In this document: positions 1 to 5,162 of the stretch, piece after piece | Layout: the number at the start of each line of letters is the position of its first letter | Numbering within the stretch: the first letter of the stretch is position 1 | From: Ignavibacteriales bacterium | Lineage (GTDB): Bacteria; Bacteroidota; Ignavibacteria; Ignavibacteriales; Ignavibacteriaceae | Direction of reading: 5' to 3' | NCBI GenBank assembly: GCA_027347125.1 | Contig: DAIERC010000363.1 | Location: 1 to 5,162 of the forward strand | DNA length: 5,162 bases | Position numbers and translations under genes: made by a program | The notes under the pieces: model-generated | What the model saw: only the letters and a program-made list of their open reading frames with translations | Database searches by the model: none | Told to the model about the DNA's origin: nothing

Positions 1-503
1 AAACGATCTAATTTGGGTTTTACTTTTGTAAGACCCAAATTAAATTTGGCAACACCAATAGCATCCAATAAGTCTTGCCGTTTAGGTAAAAGATCTTTAA
101 TTAATTGTCGTCCTCTTTCCGTAAACGAAAGATAATATATATGGTACAAGCTGGTTATAATCATAACTACGGCCGCAATTCGGTGCAGCATGCTTCTGTA
201 CTCAAAAGCATTTTCAACCACATCTCTGATGTGTGAAACCCACCATGAGTTGGGGAATTGCAACATAAATCCTGTTATAACAAGAGTGATAAAACTTATT
301 AAGAATAACAAATGCTGAATTCTCTCGTTTAAATTCATTCTAAGATAAAGAGCATGGCTTGGTCTTTCATGTGGCAGCATGCCCATCTGTCTTAATTTTT
401 TTATTCTTGCTTTTTTAACAAAATCTAAAATGTTGTGTAACAGCATTCCGCCTACAATCGAAATAATCAGCATTATGTATAGCGTCCCGATCCAGTAAAT
501 TAA
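1..503 (-). other. Membrane b-type cytochrome region (FdnI/HydC-like, incomplete)
   Basis: A first helix (residues about 457-482) anchors the end of the haem domain. A basic, probably cytoplasmic stretch with KKARIKKLRQ follows, then a helix with R517-x-x-H520 at its start and T533-G534 at its end, the signature of helix I in this family. The third helix (561-581) contains H563 and H577. The tail after it is hydrophilic (residues 584-623) and stops at the window edge. In FdnI-like proteins two more helices with further b-haem ligands come next, so both b haems cannot be verified here. Confidence 0.75.
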
Positions 504-1871
504 TGGATCGCTCTTTTCGGTTGCGGTTTGATGAATATTTCCTATAGAAAAATTCTCGTTGGCGCCCGGGTGACATTTGCCGCATGTTTTTGCCAGATTC
601 GCTCTATAAACGGTGGACTTCGGATCGCTAGGAGGTAATATTAAATGAACACCATGGCAGCTTCCGCAATTTGCTACCGTTGTGGCACCGCCCTGCAACG
701 CTAGTCCGTGGTAACTATCTTTAAAACTTGACCATCTGTTAGGACTTAAATCGTACTTAGTGGATAATGTTACCGAGCCGTGGCATTTTGCACAAACTTG
801 TTGAGAAACATTAGCGTAAGATGTCGGCGCATCCGGATTATTCGGATTCATTATATTATGCTCGCCGTGGCAGTTCGTACAGACCGGCGCGTCCATACTT
901 CCTTTCTTGAGCACAGCAACACCATGAACACTTTGCTTGTATTCCGCCTCAATTGAACTGTGACATTGCCCGCAAGTATTCGGAATATTAAACTTATTAA
1001 CTGTTGAGGTAGGATCGCTTGCCGGTTTTACCAGATGGGCAGTATGGCAACTTACGCAATTAGCTGCTTTTCCGTTACCGCCAACCAGCTTTTGCCAGTG
1101 AACACTTTTTTCATACGAGGCAATAAATCCTGCCGAAGGAGAAGTTCTTGCCCTTATATCCGAATTGTTGAGGTGGCAAGATAAACAAAGTTTTTCCTGA
1201 GTTATTTTTAGCTGCACTGTATCGCGTTTTACCGTTACAGCTGTAATCGGATTTTTATGACAGGTAAAACAATTAGGCGCGCCTTTAACTCCATCTCTCA
1301 AACCGTTTGCGTGCGCCGATTTTTCAAACGTATCTTTCTCACTTTTATGACAGCTACCGCATGCTTGGACTATATTTGTATTAGAAAATTTGGAATCGGG
1401 TACCTTAGGTGAAATAATATCGTGGGTACCATGGCATCCTTTACAATTTACATCAGCCCCGCCGTCAATACCGTTTGCCTTCAACATTTGCGGATGGAAC
1501 GGATGTTTGAGGGCCGCATCTTTATGACATGATTTACAATTTATAGGCTGGATATTTTCTTTATGCGGCACATTATCCGGATCAAAACCTACGTGGCATG
1601 ATATGCACTGGAGCTTTCCATGCGCGGATTTTTGAAAAACATTTTGATCTACAAACAAAGAAATTTTTTTATGATTCTTTTCCGTAGTTAGCGTATTATC
1701 GCTATGACAAGAAAGGCAGTCATCATTAGTCTGAGCACTAAGCCTATTTGCAGTCACTAATACAAGAAAGGAGAGTAATAATGCAATTGTTGCACCATTA
1801 TATCTATGAAGAGAGTTTAGAGGGTTATTTTTTTTGCTTACCATTTGTCTTGCTTTTTTTTCGACTAACAT
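1..1871 (-). CDS. Multihaem cytochrome c / cytochrome b fusion, CbcL-like (3' end beyond window)
   Basis: The frame is open for 623 codons from the ATG at 1869-1871 to the left edge, so the C-terminus is missing. Seen: a signal peptide (residues 1-46), then 13 CXXCH haem c motifs whose first Cys are at residues 52, 89, 112, 143, 171, 201, 229, 272, 300, 331, 360, 402 and 430. Hydrophobic helices follow at about 457-482, 520-537 and 561-581. ERIQH with H520, followed by a helix ending in TG, matches helix I of FdnI/HydC/b561-type cytochromes; H563 and H577 lie in the next helix. Known: CbcL of Geobacter joins a multihaem c domain to a HydC/FdnI dihaem b domain and oxidises menaquinol during Fe(III) respiration. 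Inferred: an inner-membrane quinol oxidoreductase with periplasmic haems, ending after about two more helices. The cytochrome assignment is secure; partner and acceptor are unknown. A plain formate-dehydrogenase-type b subunit is excluded by the large c domain. Confidence 0.93.
   Translation of the reverse strand, partial: MLVEKKARQMVSKKNNPLNSLHRYNGATIALLLSFLVLVTANRLSAQTNDDCLSCHSDNTLTTEKNHKKISLFVDQNVFQKSAHGKLQCISCHVGFDPDNVPHKENIQPINCKSCHKDAALKHPFHPQMLKANGIDGGADVNCKGCHGTHDIISPKVPDSKFSNTNIVQACGSCHKSEKDTFEKSAHANGLRDGVKGAPNCFTCHKNPITAVTVKRDTVQLKITQEKLCLSCHLNNSDIRARTSPSAGFIASYEKSVHWQKLVGGNGKAANCVSCHTAHLVKPASDPTSTVNKFNIPNTCGQCHSSIEAEYKQSVHGVAVLKKGSMDAPVCTNCHGEHNIMNPNNPDAPTSYANVSQQVCAKCHGSVTLSTKYDLSPNRWSSFKDSYHGLALQGGATTVANCGSCHGVHLILPPSDPKSTVYRANLAKTCGKCHPGANENFSIGNIHQTATEKSDPLIYWIGTLYIMLIISIVGGMLLHNILDFVKKARIKKLRQMGMLPHERPSHALYLRMNLNERIQHLLFLISFITLVITGFMLQFPNSWWVSHIRDVVENAFEYRSMLHRIAAVVMIITSLYHIYYLSFTERGRQLIKDLLPKRQDLLDAIGVAKFNLGLTKVKPKLDR
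570..1637 (-). repeat. Six diverged tandem dihaem modules inside the cytochrome
   Basis: After the first haem the protein reads as six consecutive two-haem units, residues about 79-116, 123-175, 182-233, 253-304, 310-364 and 383-434. The shared plan is [FY]xxS[AVY]H, a short Gly-rich stretch, NCxxCHxxH, a Pro/Asp-rich linker, then TCGxCH or similar. Units 253-304 and 383-434 are the closest pair: both have N-C-x-S-C-H-x-x-H-L, a P-x-S-D-P-x-S-T-V linker and T-C-G-x-C-H. The 79-116 unit is shorter, and 123-175 lacks the S-x-H lead-in. The pattern points to growth by duplication of a dihaem unit; it is seen at protein level only, with little DNA identity left. Confidence 0.7.
570..1718 (-). other. 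13-haem cytochrome c domain
   Basis: Residues 52-434 carry all 13 CXXCH motifs in about 383 residues, roughly one per 29 residues, which is typical of densely packed multihaem cytochromes. Many additional histidines that could be distal ligands are present: H84, H187, H258, H316 and H388 lie in S-x-H or Y-H contexts, and H150, H279, H338 and H409 each lie three residues after a CXXCH histidine. This suggests mostly bis-His, low-potential haems. The pairing of individual histidines with haems is inference. Confidence 0.92.
1734..1871 (-). other. Sec signal peptide of the cytochrome
   Basis: Residues 1-46 of the cytochrome have a long basic n-region (KK, R, KK, R), a hydrophobic core at about 27-41 (ATIALLLSFLVLVTA) and a signal-peptidase-I-like L-S-A site before Q47. 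The first haem motif begins six residues later at C52. This places the haem domain on the periplasmic side, as c-type haem attachment requires. A second Met at residue 10 would give a shorter signal of about 37 residues, but no ribosome binding site lies in front of it. Confidence 0.8.
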
Positions 1872-1877
1872 GACTGC

Positions 1878-1883
1878 CCGCCT
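1878..1883 (-). promoter_or_regulatory. Ribosome binding site of the cytochrome
   Basis: On the minus strand AGGCGG, one mismatch from AGGAGG, lies six bases before the ATG at 1871. This favours that start over the internal Met codon at 1842-1844, which is preceded only by A-rich sequence. Confidence 0.45.
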
Positions 1884-1901
1884 GTAGAATATCTTAAATA
1901 T

Positions 1902-1939
1902 GAAAGGACAATATTTTTAATTTTTTTATTTTGTCTTTC
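1902..1939. promoter_or_regulatory. Bulged dyad in the cytochrome leader
   Basis: GAAAGGACAA (1902-1911) and TTGTCTTTC (1931-1939) are inverted repeats of nine pairs with a single extra G, separated by 19 A/T bases. The dyad sits 31-68 bases upstream of the cytochrome start, where it could be an operator or a leader hairpin. No U-run of terminator type follows on the minus strand. The regulator, if any, cannot be identified. Confidence 0.35.
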
Positions 1940-2144
1940 AAATTTCTTATACATTTTTATTAAAATTCCTTTACAATTGTCTGTTATTCATAAGATAATT
2001 TTTACCGCTCAATGTTGTTAATATGAAATGAGCGTTTATTGTTTATAGCTCCTCATCCTTCTTCCCGTTTTTATATAACCACTTTAGAAAGATTTGAAGT
2101 AAATATCTACTTTAGAAGAGGATTTTTCCGCTTCAGAAATATTG

Positions 2145-2222
2145 TTAGCCGATTGTAAATGCAAACCCGAACAATGCTACAACGGCAAAAACAAATAGCA
2201 CGTATAAAAATATATTTTTCAT
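2145..2222 (-). CDS. Candidate 25-residue single-helix membrane protein
   Basis: The minus strand reads ATG at 2220-2222, then MKNIF and an unbroken hydrophobic helix (residues 4-22, rich in V, F, A and L) ending at a TAA (2145-2147). AAGG (plus-strand CCTT at 2231-2234) lies eight bases before the ATG, a reasonable Shine-Dalgarno. Only two charged or amide side chains precede the helix (K2, N3), and the C-terminus is short (TIG). It is on the same strand as the multihaem cytochrome, about 270 bases upstream of it, so cotranscription is possible. Known examples of proteins of this size and shape are accessory subunits of respiratory and transport complexes, such as CydX and KdpF, but no sequence motif links it to either. 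It could also be a chance open frame in AT-rich DNA; no function is assigned. Confidence 0.4.
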   Translation of the reverse strand: MKNIFLYVLFVFAVVALFGFAFTIG

Positions 2223-2446
2223 AAAACAGACCTTATTTATTTGCAAACCTAATTACTATTTCTCAAGCTCACATAATTTTTTCAAACCGTTAAACTGAAT
2301 TCTTTTTACATGTTCCCCAATGATACCATACTATAAATATGCGCTCCAAGAAACATAAATTCGCGGTATTGAGACAAAGAATATGCCGAAACCAATCTTA
2401 TAAAAAATAAGAAATGGGGTAATATATAGGATTTTAAACCTCAGTA

Positions 2447-2476
2447 TTGAGAAATCAACAAAATTTCAATTCTCAA
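2447..2476. repeat. Small inverted repeat in the intergenic region
   Basis: TTGAGAA (2447-2453) and TTCTCAA (2470-2476) are perfectly inverted around 16 bases, and AAAT/ATTT inside can extend the pairing in an alternative register. It overlaps the second copy of TATTGAGA. It could be a binding site, but A/T-rich DNA yields such repeats by chance. Confidence 0.25.
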
Positions 2477-2625
2477 ATTCGAGAGGTTATTTGTGGGAAT
2501 GTAAATTTAAACAACACACAACACTGTGCGTTTCCATTGTTTTATAACAAGTTGTGTTATTTACCTAAGGCTTTTGATTAATTTTTAACTATTAACTATT
2601 TCGCGCTAAAACATAATAAGCATGG

Positions 2626-2652
2626 ATAAAAAACTCTTACGTAGCTAGTAAG
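2626..2652 (-). terminator. Weak intrinsic terminator of the aminotransferase gene
   Basis: On the minus strand CTTAC (2652-2648), a seven-base loop and GTAAG (2640-2636) form a 5-bp hairpin, followed two bases later by six T (2633-2628). The TAG stop codon of the gene lies in the loop. The geometry fits a rho-independent terminator, but the stem is short and has only two G-C pairs. Confidence 0.3.
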
Positions 2653-4129
2653 TTAAATTTTTAGAAAATTCGAACATATTTACAACTTCATCTTTATTTA
2701 AACCACCCAGCATATTTACATATTCATTTTTCTCCGGGAAGTATTTATAATCCTTCTCCCACTCGTCAACATTTTCGGAAATTTGTTTTAGGGCTTCTAT
2801 TATAAAGTAAAGTTCGTCATTTGTCATTGTTTGGTGAATAGACATTCTGATCCAACCAGGTTTTTCGGAATAGTCACCGTGGTTTATTTTTCTTGTAATA
2901 TGCCTCGATTGCCTGGGTGTAACATGAAGCAGGTAATGCCCGTACGTTCCGGCGCAAGAACACCCTCCCCTAACCTGAACCCCGAACCGATCATTTAATA
3001 ATTTTACAACAAGATTGTAGTGAATTTTTTCAAAATAAAACGATATTGCGCCTAAACGGTCTTCAATATTATCGGCTAATATGTGTACACCGGATATACT
3101 TCTTAATTCTGTTAAAGCGATTTTTACCAGTTCGTTTTCTCTTTCTTCAATATTTTCTATTCCCATTTTTTCCTTTAATTGAACACACATGGCGGCTTTT
3201 ATTGTTTGTAAAAATGCCGGCGTACCACCGTCTTCACGCAGCTCAATATTAGAAATAAATTTGTGCTGCCCCCAGGGATTTGTCCAATCTACCGTACCGC
3301 CACCGGGATTATCCGGAATTTTATTTTTATAAAGTTTCGAATTAAAAATCATAACGCCGGTTGTACCGGGTCCGCCCAAAAATTTATGCGGTGAAAAAAA
3401 TATCGCATCCAGTTTTTCAAGCGGATCCGAAGGATGCATATTTATGTTTACATAAGGCGCCGAACATGCGAAATCGATAAAGCAAAGTCCGCCGTGCTCG
3501 TGCATTATTTTGGCAAGCAAGTGATAAGGAGTTTTAATTCCGGTTACATTAGAGCATGCTGTAAAAGCACCGATCTTCAGCTTGCGGTTCTTATATTTTT
3601 CAAGCTGCCTGGCAAGATTTGAAGGAATAACCAGCCCTTCATCATCAGCTTCAAGAACAACAACATCGGCTATAGTTTCGAGCCAAGAAGTTTGATTGGA
3701 ATGGTGTTCCATATGCGTAATAAAAATTATAGGCTTCAGCTCGCCGGGAAGTTTCAGGTAATCGCTTAATTGTTCAGGTATCTTCAAACCTAAAATACGT
3801 TGGAATTTATTAATCAATGACGTCATACCGGAACCTGCCGTGATTATAACATCGTCCTTTGATGCGTTAACATGTTTCTTAATTACGTCATGCGCAAAAT
3901 GGTATGCAAGAGTCATCGCCATACCGGTTTCACTGGATTCGGAATGAGTGTTCCCTACCAGCGGGCCGAATGTATTCAATAATTTTTCTTCAATCGGCGC
4001 GTATAATCTTCCGCTGGCAATCCAATCTGCGTAAACAATTTTTTTTTGCCCGTATGGAGTACTAAAATTTTTATTTATACCTACGGTGTTTTCCCTGTAA
4101 GGCTTAAAGAACTCTTCAAGATTTTTCAT
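2645..4129 (-). CDS. Class-V aminotransferase, cysteine-desulfurase-like PLP enzyme
   Basis: The 494-residue product has the fold-type-I class-V pattern. Seen: an N-terminal YADWIASG (33-40) and GNTHSESS (59-66); AGSGMTS (98-104) at the cofactor-phosphate loop position; EHHSN (141-145), matching the EHHxN motif whose His stacks on the PLP ring; D219 in FIDFACSAP, the ring-nitrogen Asp; and SPHK with K249 as the Schiff-base lysine. R387-G-G-C-S-C392-A aligns with the RxGxxCA active-site loop of SufS/CsdA, so C392 could be a persulfide-forming Cys. The protein is about 80-90 residues longer than SufS, partly through a C-terminal extension after about 435. Known: this superfamily includes desulfurases, selenocysteine lyase, Moco sulfurase and other lyases. 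Inferred: a cytosolic enzyme acting on a cysteine-like or amino-acid substrate. No SufE, NifU or IscU gene adjoins, so an Fe-S role is not supported. The ATG is preceded by A-rich sequence without a clear Shine-Dalgarno. Confidence 0.9.
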   Translation of the reverse strand: MKNLEEFFKPYRENTVGINKNFSTPYGQKKIVYADWIASGRLYAPIEEKLLNTFGPLVGNTHSESSETGMAMTLAYHFAHDVIKKHVNASKDDVIITAGSGMTSLINKFQRILGLKIPEQLSDYLKLPGELKPIIFITHMEHHSNQTSWLETIADVVVLEADDEGLVIPSNLARQLEKYKNRKLKIGAFTACSNVTGIKTPYHLLAKIMHEHGGLCFIDFACSAPYVNINMHPSDPLEKLDAIFFSPHKFLGGPGTTGVMIFNSKLYKNKIPDNPGGGTVDWTNPWGQHKFISNIELREDGGTPAFLQTIKAAMCVQLKEKMGIENIEERENELVKIALTELRSISGVHILADNIEDRLGAISFYFEKIHYNLVVKLLNDRFGVQVRGGCSCAGTYGHYLLHVTPRQSRHITRKINHGDYSEKPGWIRMSIHQTMTNDELYFIIEALKQISENVDEWEKDYKYFPEKNEYVNMLGGLNKDEVVNMFEFSKNLTY

Positions 4130-4188
4130 AATTTTCTAAAATGTTTTACTGTACCGTTTGTTACCTTATTCAAAAAAAGTTATTGATA

Positions 4189-4196
4189 CAAAAATA
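4189..4196 (-). promoter_or_regulatory. Possible Bacteroidota-type -7 box of the aminotransferase gene
   Basis: The minus strand reads TATTTTTG, an exact match to the TAnnTTTG -7 consensus of Bacteroidota, about 60 bases upstream of the ATG. A TTG lies upstream but only 13 bases away, shorter than the usual spacing, and the surrounding T-rich DNA makes chance matches likely. Confidence 0.25.
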
Positions 4197-4231
4197 AAAT
4201 ATTTTTTCGCAATTTTACCATTATCAGTTTC

Positions 4232-4277
4232 CGCATGATTGCATGAGCTGTTTTTCCATGCATCATTCAATCATGCG
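4232..4277. promoter_or_regulatory. Long dyad in the divergent intergenic region
   Basis: CGCATGATTG (4232-4241) and CAATCATGCG (4268-4277) are perfect 10-bp inverted repeats. Pairing continues inward with CATG (4242-4245) and CATG (4257-4260) if the seven bases 4261-4267 bulge out, giving 14 pairs around an 11-base loop. An alternative inner hairpin pairs 4236-4245 with 4257-4265. The plus strand shows T7 at 4287-4293, nine bases past the stem. The dyad lies between the starts of two divergent genes, about 100 bases from the aminotransferase ATG and 85 from the kinase ATG. It could be an operator, or a hairpin or attenuator in the kinase leader. As a plain terminator it is poorly placed, because no plus-strand gene ends here. 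Confidence 0.55.
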
Positions 4278-4361
4278 TCTATGCTGTTTTTTTACGTCAG
4301 TTTTTAATTGCACCATTTTTTTTTATCTTTCTTAAAAGATTAAAACTAAAATTCGGTTAAT

Positions 4362-5126
4362 ATGGGCTACATAATAGGAATGGACGGCGGCGGTACTAAA
4401 ACACGGTGTGCGGTTTCTGCTCCTTCCGGTGAAATAGTATATAAAACAAACGGCGGCAGCGCTAATTTTTTAATACACGGCACAGAAAAAGTTTCCGAAA
4501 ATATTTTTAATCTTATTGAAGACTGCCGCGATAATTTGAAAATTGACCACTCCGTTATTTCTGCCGTGTTGCTGGGAACAGCCGGAGCCGGAAGGAAAAA
4601 GCACGCCCAAAAATTAGAAGAAGATTTTAATTCTTATTGCTTAAAGAAAAATATTAAAATCATTTTTTTTCACGTTGAAAGCGACGCAAGGATTGCTCTT
4701 GAGGGCGCCTTTTCGGGCGGACCCGGATGCATCTTAATTGCGGGCACAGGTTCAATAATTTTAGGTAAAGACGATGCAGGCAATATATTAAGGGCGGGAG
4801 GGTTCGGAAGATTAATCGGCGATGAGGGAGGCGGTTATTCAACCGGAAGAAAAGCGCTTCAAGCTGTTTCCAAATCTTTTGATAACAGGGCGGAAGGAAC
4901 ATTACTAAAAAAATTATTAGAGACAAACTTCGGTATAAATTCTCCAGACACGCTGATTACGGAAGTGTATGAAAAAAATTTTGATATTGCGGCTGTTGCG
5001 CCATTTGTTTTACAAGCCGCCAAGCAAGGCGATGCGGCCGCAGTTAAAATAATCGACGAAGAAACCGATGAATTGCTGCTGCTTGTATCGTCAATGCTGA
5101 AAAGGATGAGCAAGAACCGCGTATAA
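4362..5126 (+). CDS. BadF/BadG-family sugar kinase (GlcNAc-kinase-like), interrupted by in-frame TAA
   Basis: The frame from ATG 4362 encodes 254 residues before a TAA at 5124-5126. Seen: DGGGTKT (8-14), the phosphate-1 loop of the actin-like/hexokinase ATPase fold; SDA with D108, at the position of the catalytic Asp of N-acetylglucosamine kinase; IAGTGS (126-131), the phosphate-2 loop; and GGFGRLIGDEGGG (146-158), the family signature. Known: such kinases phosphorylate GlcNAc or related amino sugars at O6 for recycling or catabolism, and are usually a little over 300 residues. Here the adenosine-motif region comes after the stop, so the 254-residue product lacks part of the nucleotide pocket and is probably inactive. 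2-Hydroxyacyl-CoA dehydratase activators share the fold, but their Fe-S cysteines are absent. The start has no Shine-Dalgarno; upstream DNA is A-rich. It is transcribed away from the aminotransferase. Substrate identity is inferred; family assignment is firm. Confidence 0.88.
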   Translation: MGYIIGMDGGGTKTRCAVSAPSGEIVYKTNGGSANFLIHGTEKVSENIFNLIEDCRDNLKIDHSVISAVLLGTAGAGRKKHAQKLEEDFNSYCLKKNIKIIFFHVESDARIALEGAFSGGPGCILIAGTGSIILGKDDAGNILRAGGFGRLIGDEGGGYSTGRKALQAVSKSFDNRAEGTLLKKLLETNFGINSPDTLITEVYEKNFDIAAVAPFVLQAAKQGDAAAVKIIDEETDELLLLVSSMLKRMSKNRV

Positions 5127-5162
5127 TTAAGCCTGATAGGCGGCCTTATTGATAAAGAAAAT
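5127..5162 (+). pseudogene. In-frame continuation of the kinase after the stop codon
   Basis: Directly after the TAA, the same frame reads LSLIGGLIDKEN to the window edge. A beta-strand followed by GG at this point is the adenosine-motif region of BadF/NAGK kinases (human NAGK has ILCVGSVW in the equivalent place). The upstream frame ends in MSKNRV, so the two halves join without gap or shift. The TAA is thus a nonsense codon inside the gene, or a sequencing error, rather than its natural end. Confidence 0.75.

Larger units (their letters stand above)
1872..2644. other. Long AT-rich intergenic region
   Basis: About 770 bases separate the cytochrome start from the end of the aminotransferase gene. 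No reading frame of ordinary gene length is present. Contents that can be named: the cytochrome ribosome binding site and leader dyad, one candidate small membrane-protein gene (2145-2222, minus), and weak inverted repeats at 2006-2034 (CGCTCA/TGAGCG, 17-base loop) and 2447-2476. The octamer TATTGAGA occurs at 2367-2374 and 2445-2452. No clear promoter for the cytochrome was found. From 2223 to 2644 nothing looks coding. Confidence 0.6.
4130..4361. other. Divergent intergenic region between the PLP enzyme and kinase genes
   Basis: These 232 bases separate two outward-facing start codons and must hold both promoters if each gene has its own. The region contains the dyad at 4232-4277, long T tracts (4287-4293, 4316-4324) and the possible -7 box at 4189-4196. 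Short near-repeats recur in it: GCATGA at 4233 and 4241, and CTGTTTTT at 4248 and 4284. No small gene was seen. Confidence 0.6.

Noticed and set aside
2006..2034. CGCTCA/TGAGCG inverted repeat as a terminator
   Set aside because: Six pairs around a 17-base loop is unstable, and no T-run follows on the minus strand, where a terminator would be useful.
2159..2224. A 21-residue plus-strand frame opposite the candidate small membrane protein
   Set aside because: It is highly basic and without a helix-like pattern or ribosome binding site; the minus-strand reading is far more protein-like.
2940..2970. Cys-rich GGCSCAG segment of the aminotransferase as a metal or haem site
   Set aside because: It has no CXXCH motif and aligns with the normal active-site Cys loop of cysteine desulfurases.
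3046..3252. Open frame on the plus strand inside the aminotransferase gene
   Set aside because: It is antisense to a well-supported gene with conserved catalytic motifs, and its product is a basic, Leu/Phe-rich sequence with no recognisable domain.
3434..3622. Second plus-strand frame antisense to the aminotransferase gene
   Set aside because: It is a shadow of the coding strand, with no ribosome binding site and no recognisable protein.
4324..4331. TATCTTTC as a -7 promoter box for the kinase
   Set aside because: It matches TAnnTTTG at all but the last base, but lies in a T-rich tract and lacks a -33 element at proper spacing.
4660..5113. Two overlapping minus-strand frames opposite the kinase gene
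   Set aside because: The kinase motifs on the plus strand are unambiguous; the antisense products are low-complexity and unlike known proteins.
5124..5126. The TAA as natural end of a short BadF-type activator protein
   Set aside because: Activators of 2-hydroxyacyl-CoA dehydratases are near 260 residues, but they carry Fe-S cysteines that are absent here, and family-like sequence continues in frame after the stop.

Overview
The window looks like AT-rich chromosomal DNA from a bacterium with anaerobic or metal-respiring capacity, most likely of the Bacteroidota/Ignavibacteriota (FCB) type. That placement is inferred from low G+C, weak or absent Shine-Dalgarno sequences before two of three main genes, a TAnnTTTG-like promoter box, and the style of the proteins. 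It was not tested by any search. No tRNA, rRNA, CRISPR array or insertion sequence was seen.

Layout. (1) 1-1871, minus strand: the first 623 codons of a large gene cut by the left window edge. It encodes an exported multihaem cytochrome c with 13 CXXCH motifs, followed by membrane helices that resemble the start of a FdnI/HydC/cytochrome-b561-type dihaem b domain. This is the c-plus-b fusion architecture of quinol-oxidising inner-membrane cytochromes such as Geobacter CbcL. (2) 1872-2644: about 770 bases without a large gene. It holds the cytochrome leader with a bulged dyad, a candidate 25-residue one-helix membrane protein (2145-2222, minus), and otherwise AT-rich DNA with weak repeats. (3) 2645-4129, minus: a class-V aminotransferase / cysteine-desulfurase-like PLP enzyme that keeps the PLP lysine and a cysteine at the desulfurase active-site position. 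(4) 4130-4361: a divergent intergenic region dominated by a long imperfect inverted repeat (14 bp of pairing with a 7-nt bulge). (5) 4362 to the right edge, plus: a BadF/BadG-family sugar kinase (N-acetylglucosamine-kinase-like). An in-frame TAA interrupts it at codon 255, and recognisable kinase sequence continues in the same frame after the stop.

How the genes relate. The three main genes do not form an obvious pathway. The cytochrome would move electrons from membrane quinol to periplasmic haems. The PLP enzyme and the kinase are transcribed divergently and may share the dyad-containing control region, but their substrates cannot be deduced here. The points most worth following are the interrupted kinase, the 13-haem c/b fusion built from repeated dihaem modules, the dyad at 4232-4277, and the possible small membrane protein.
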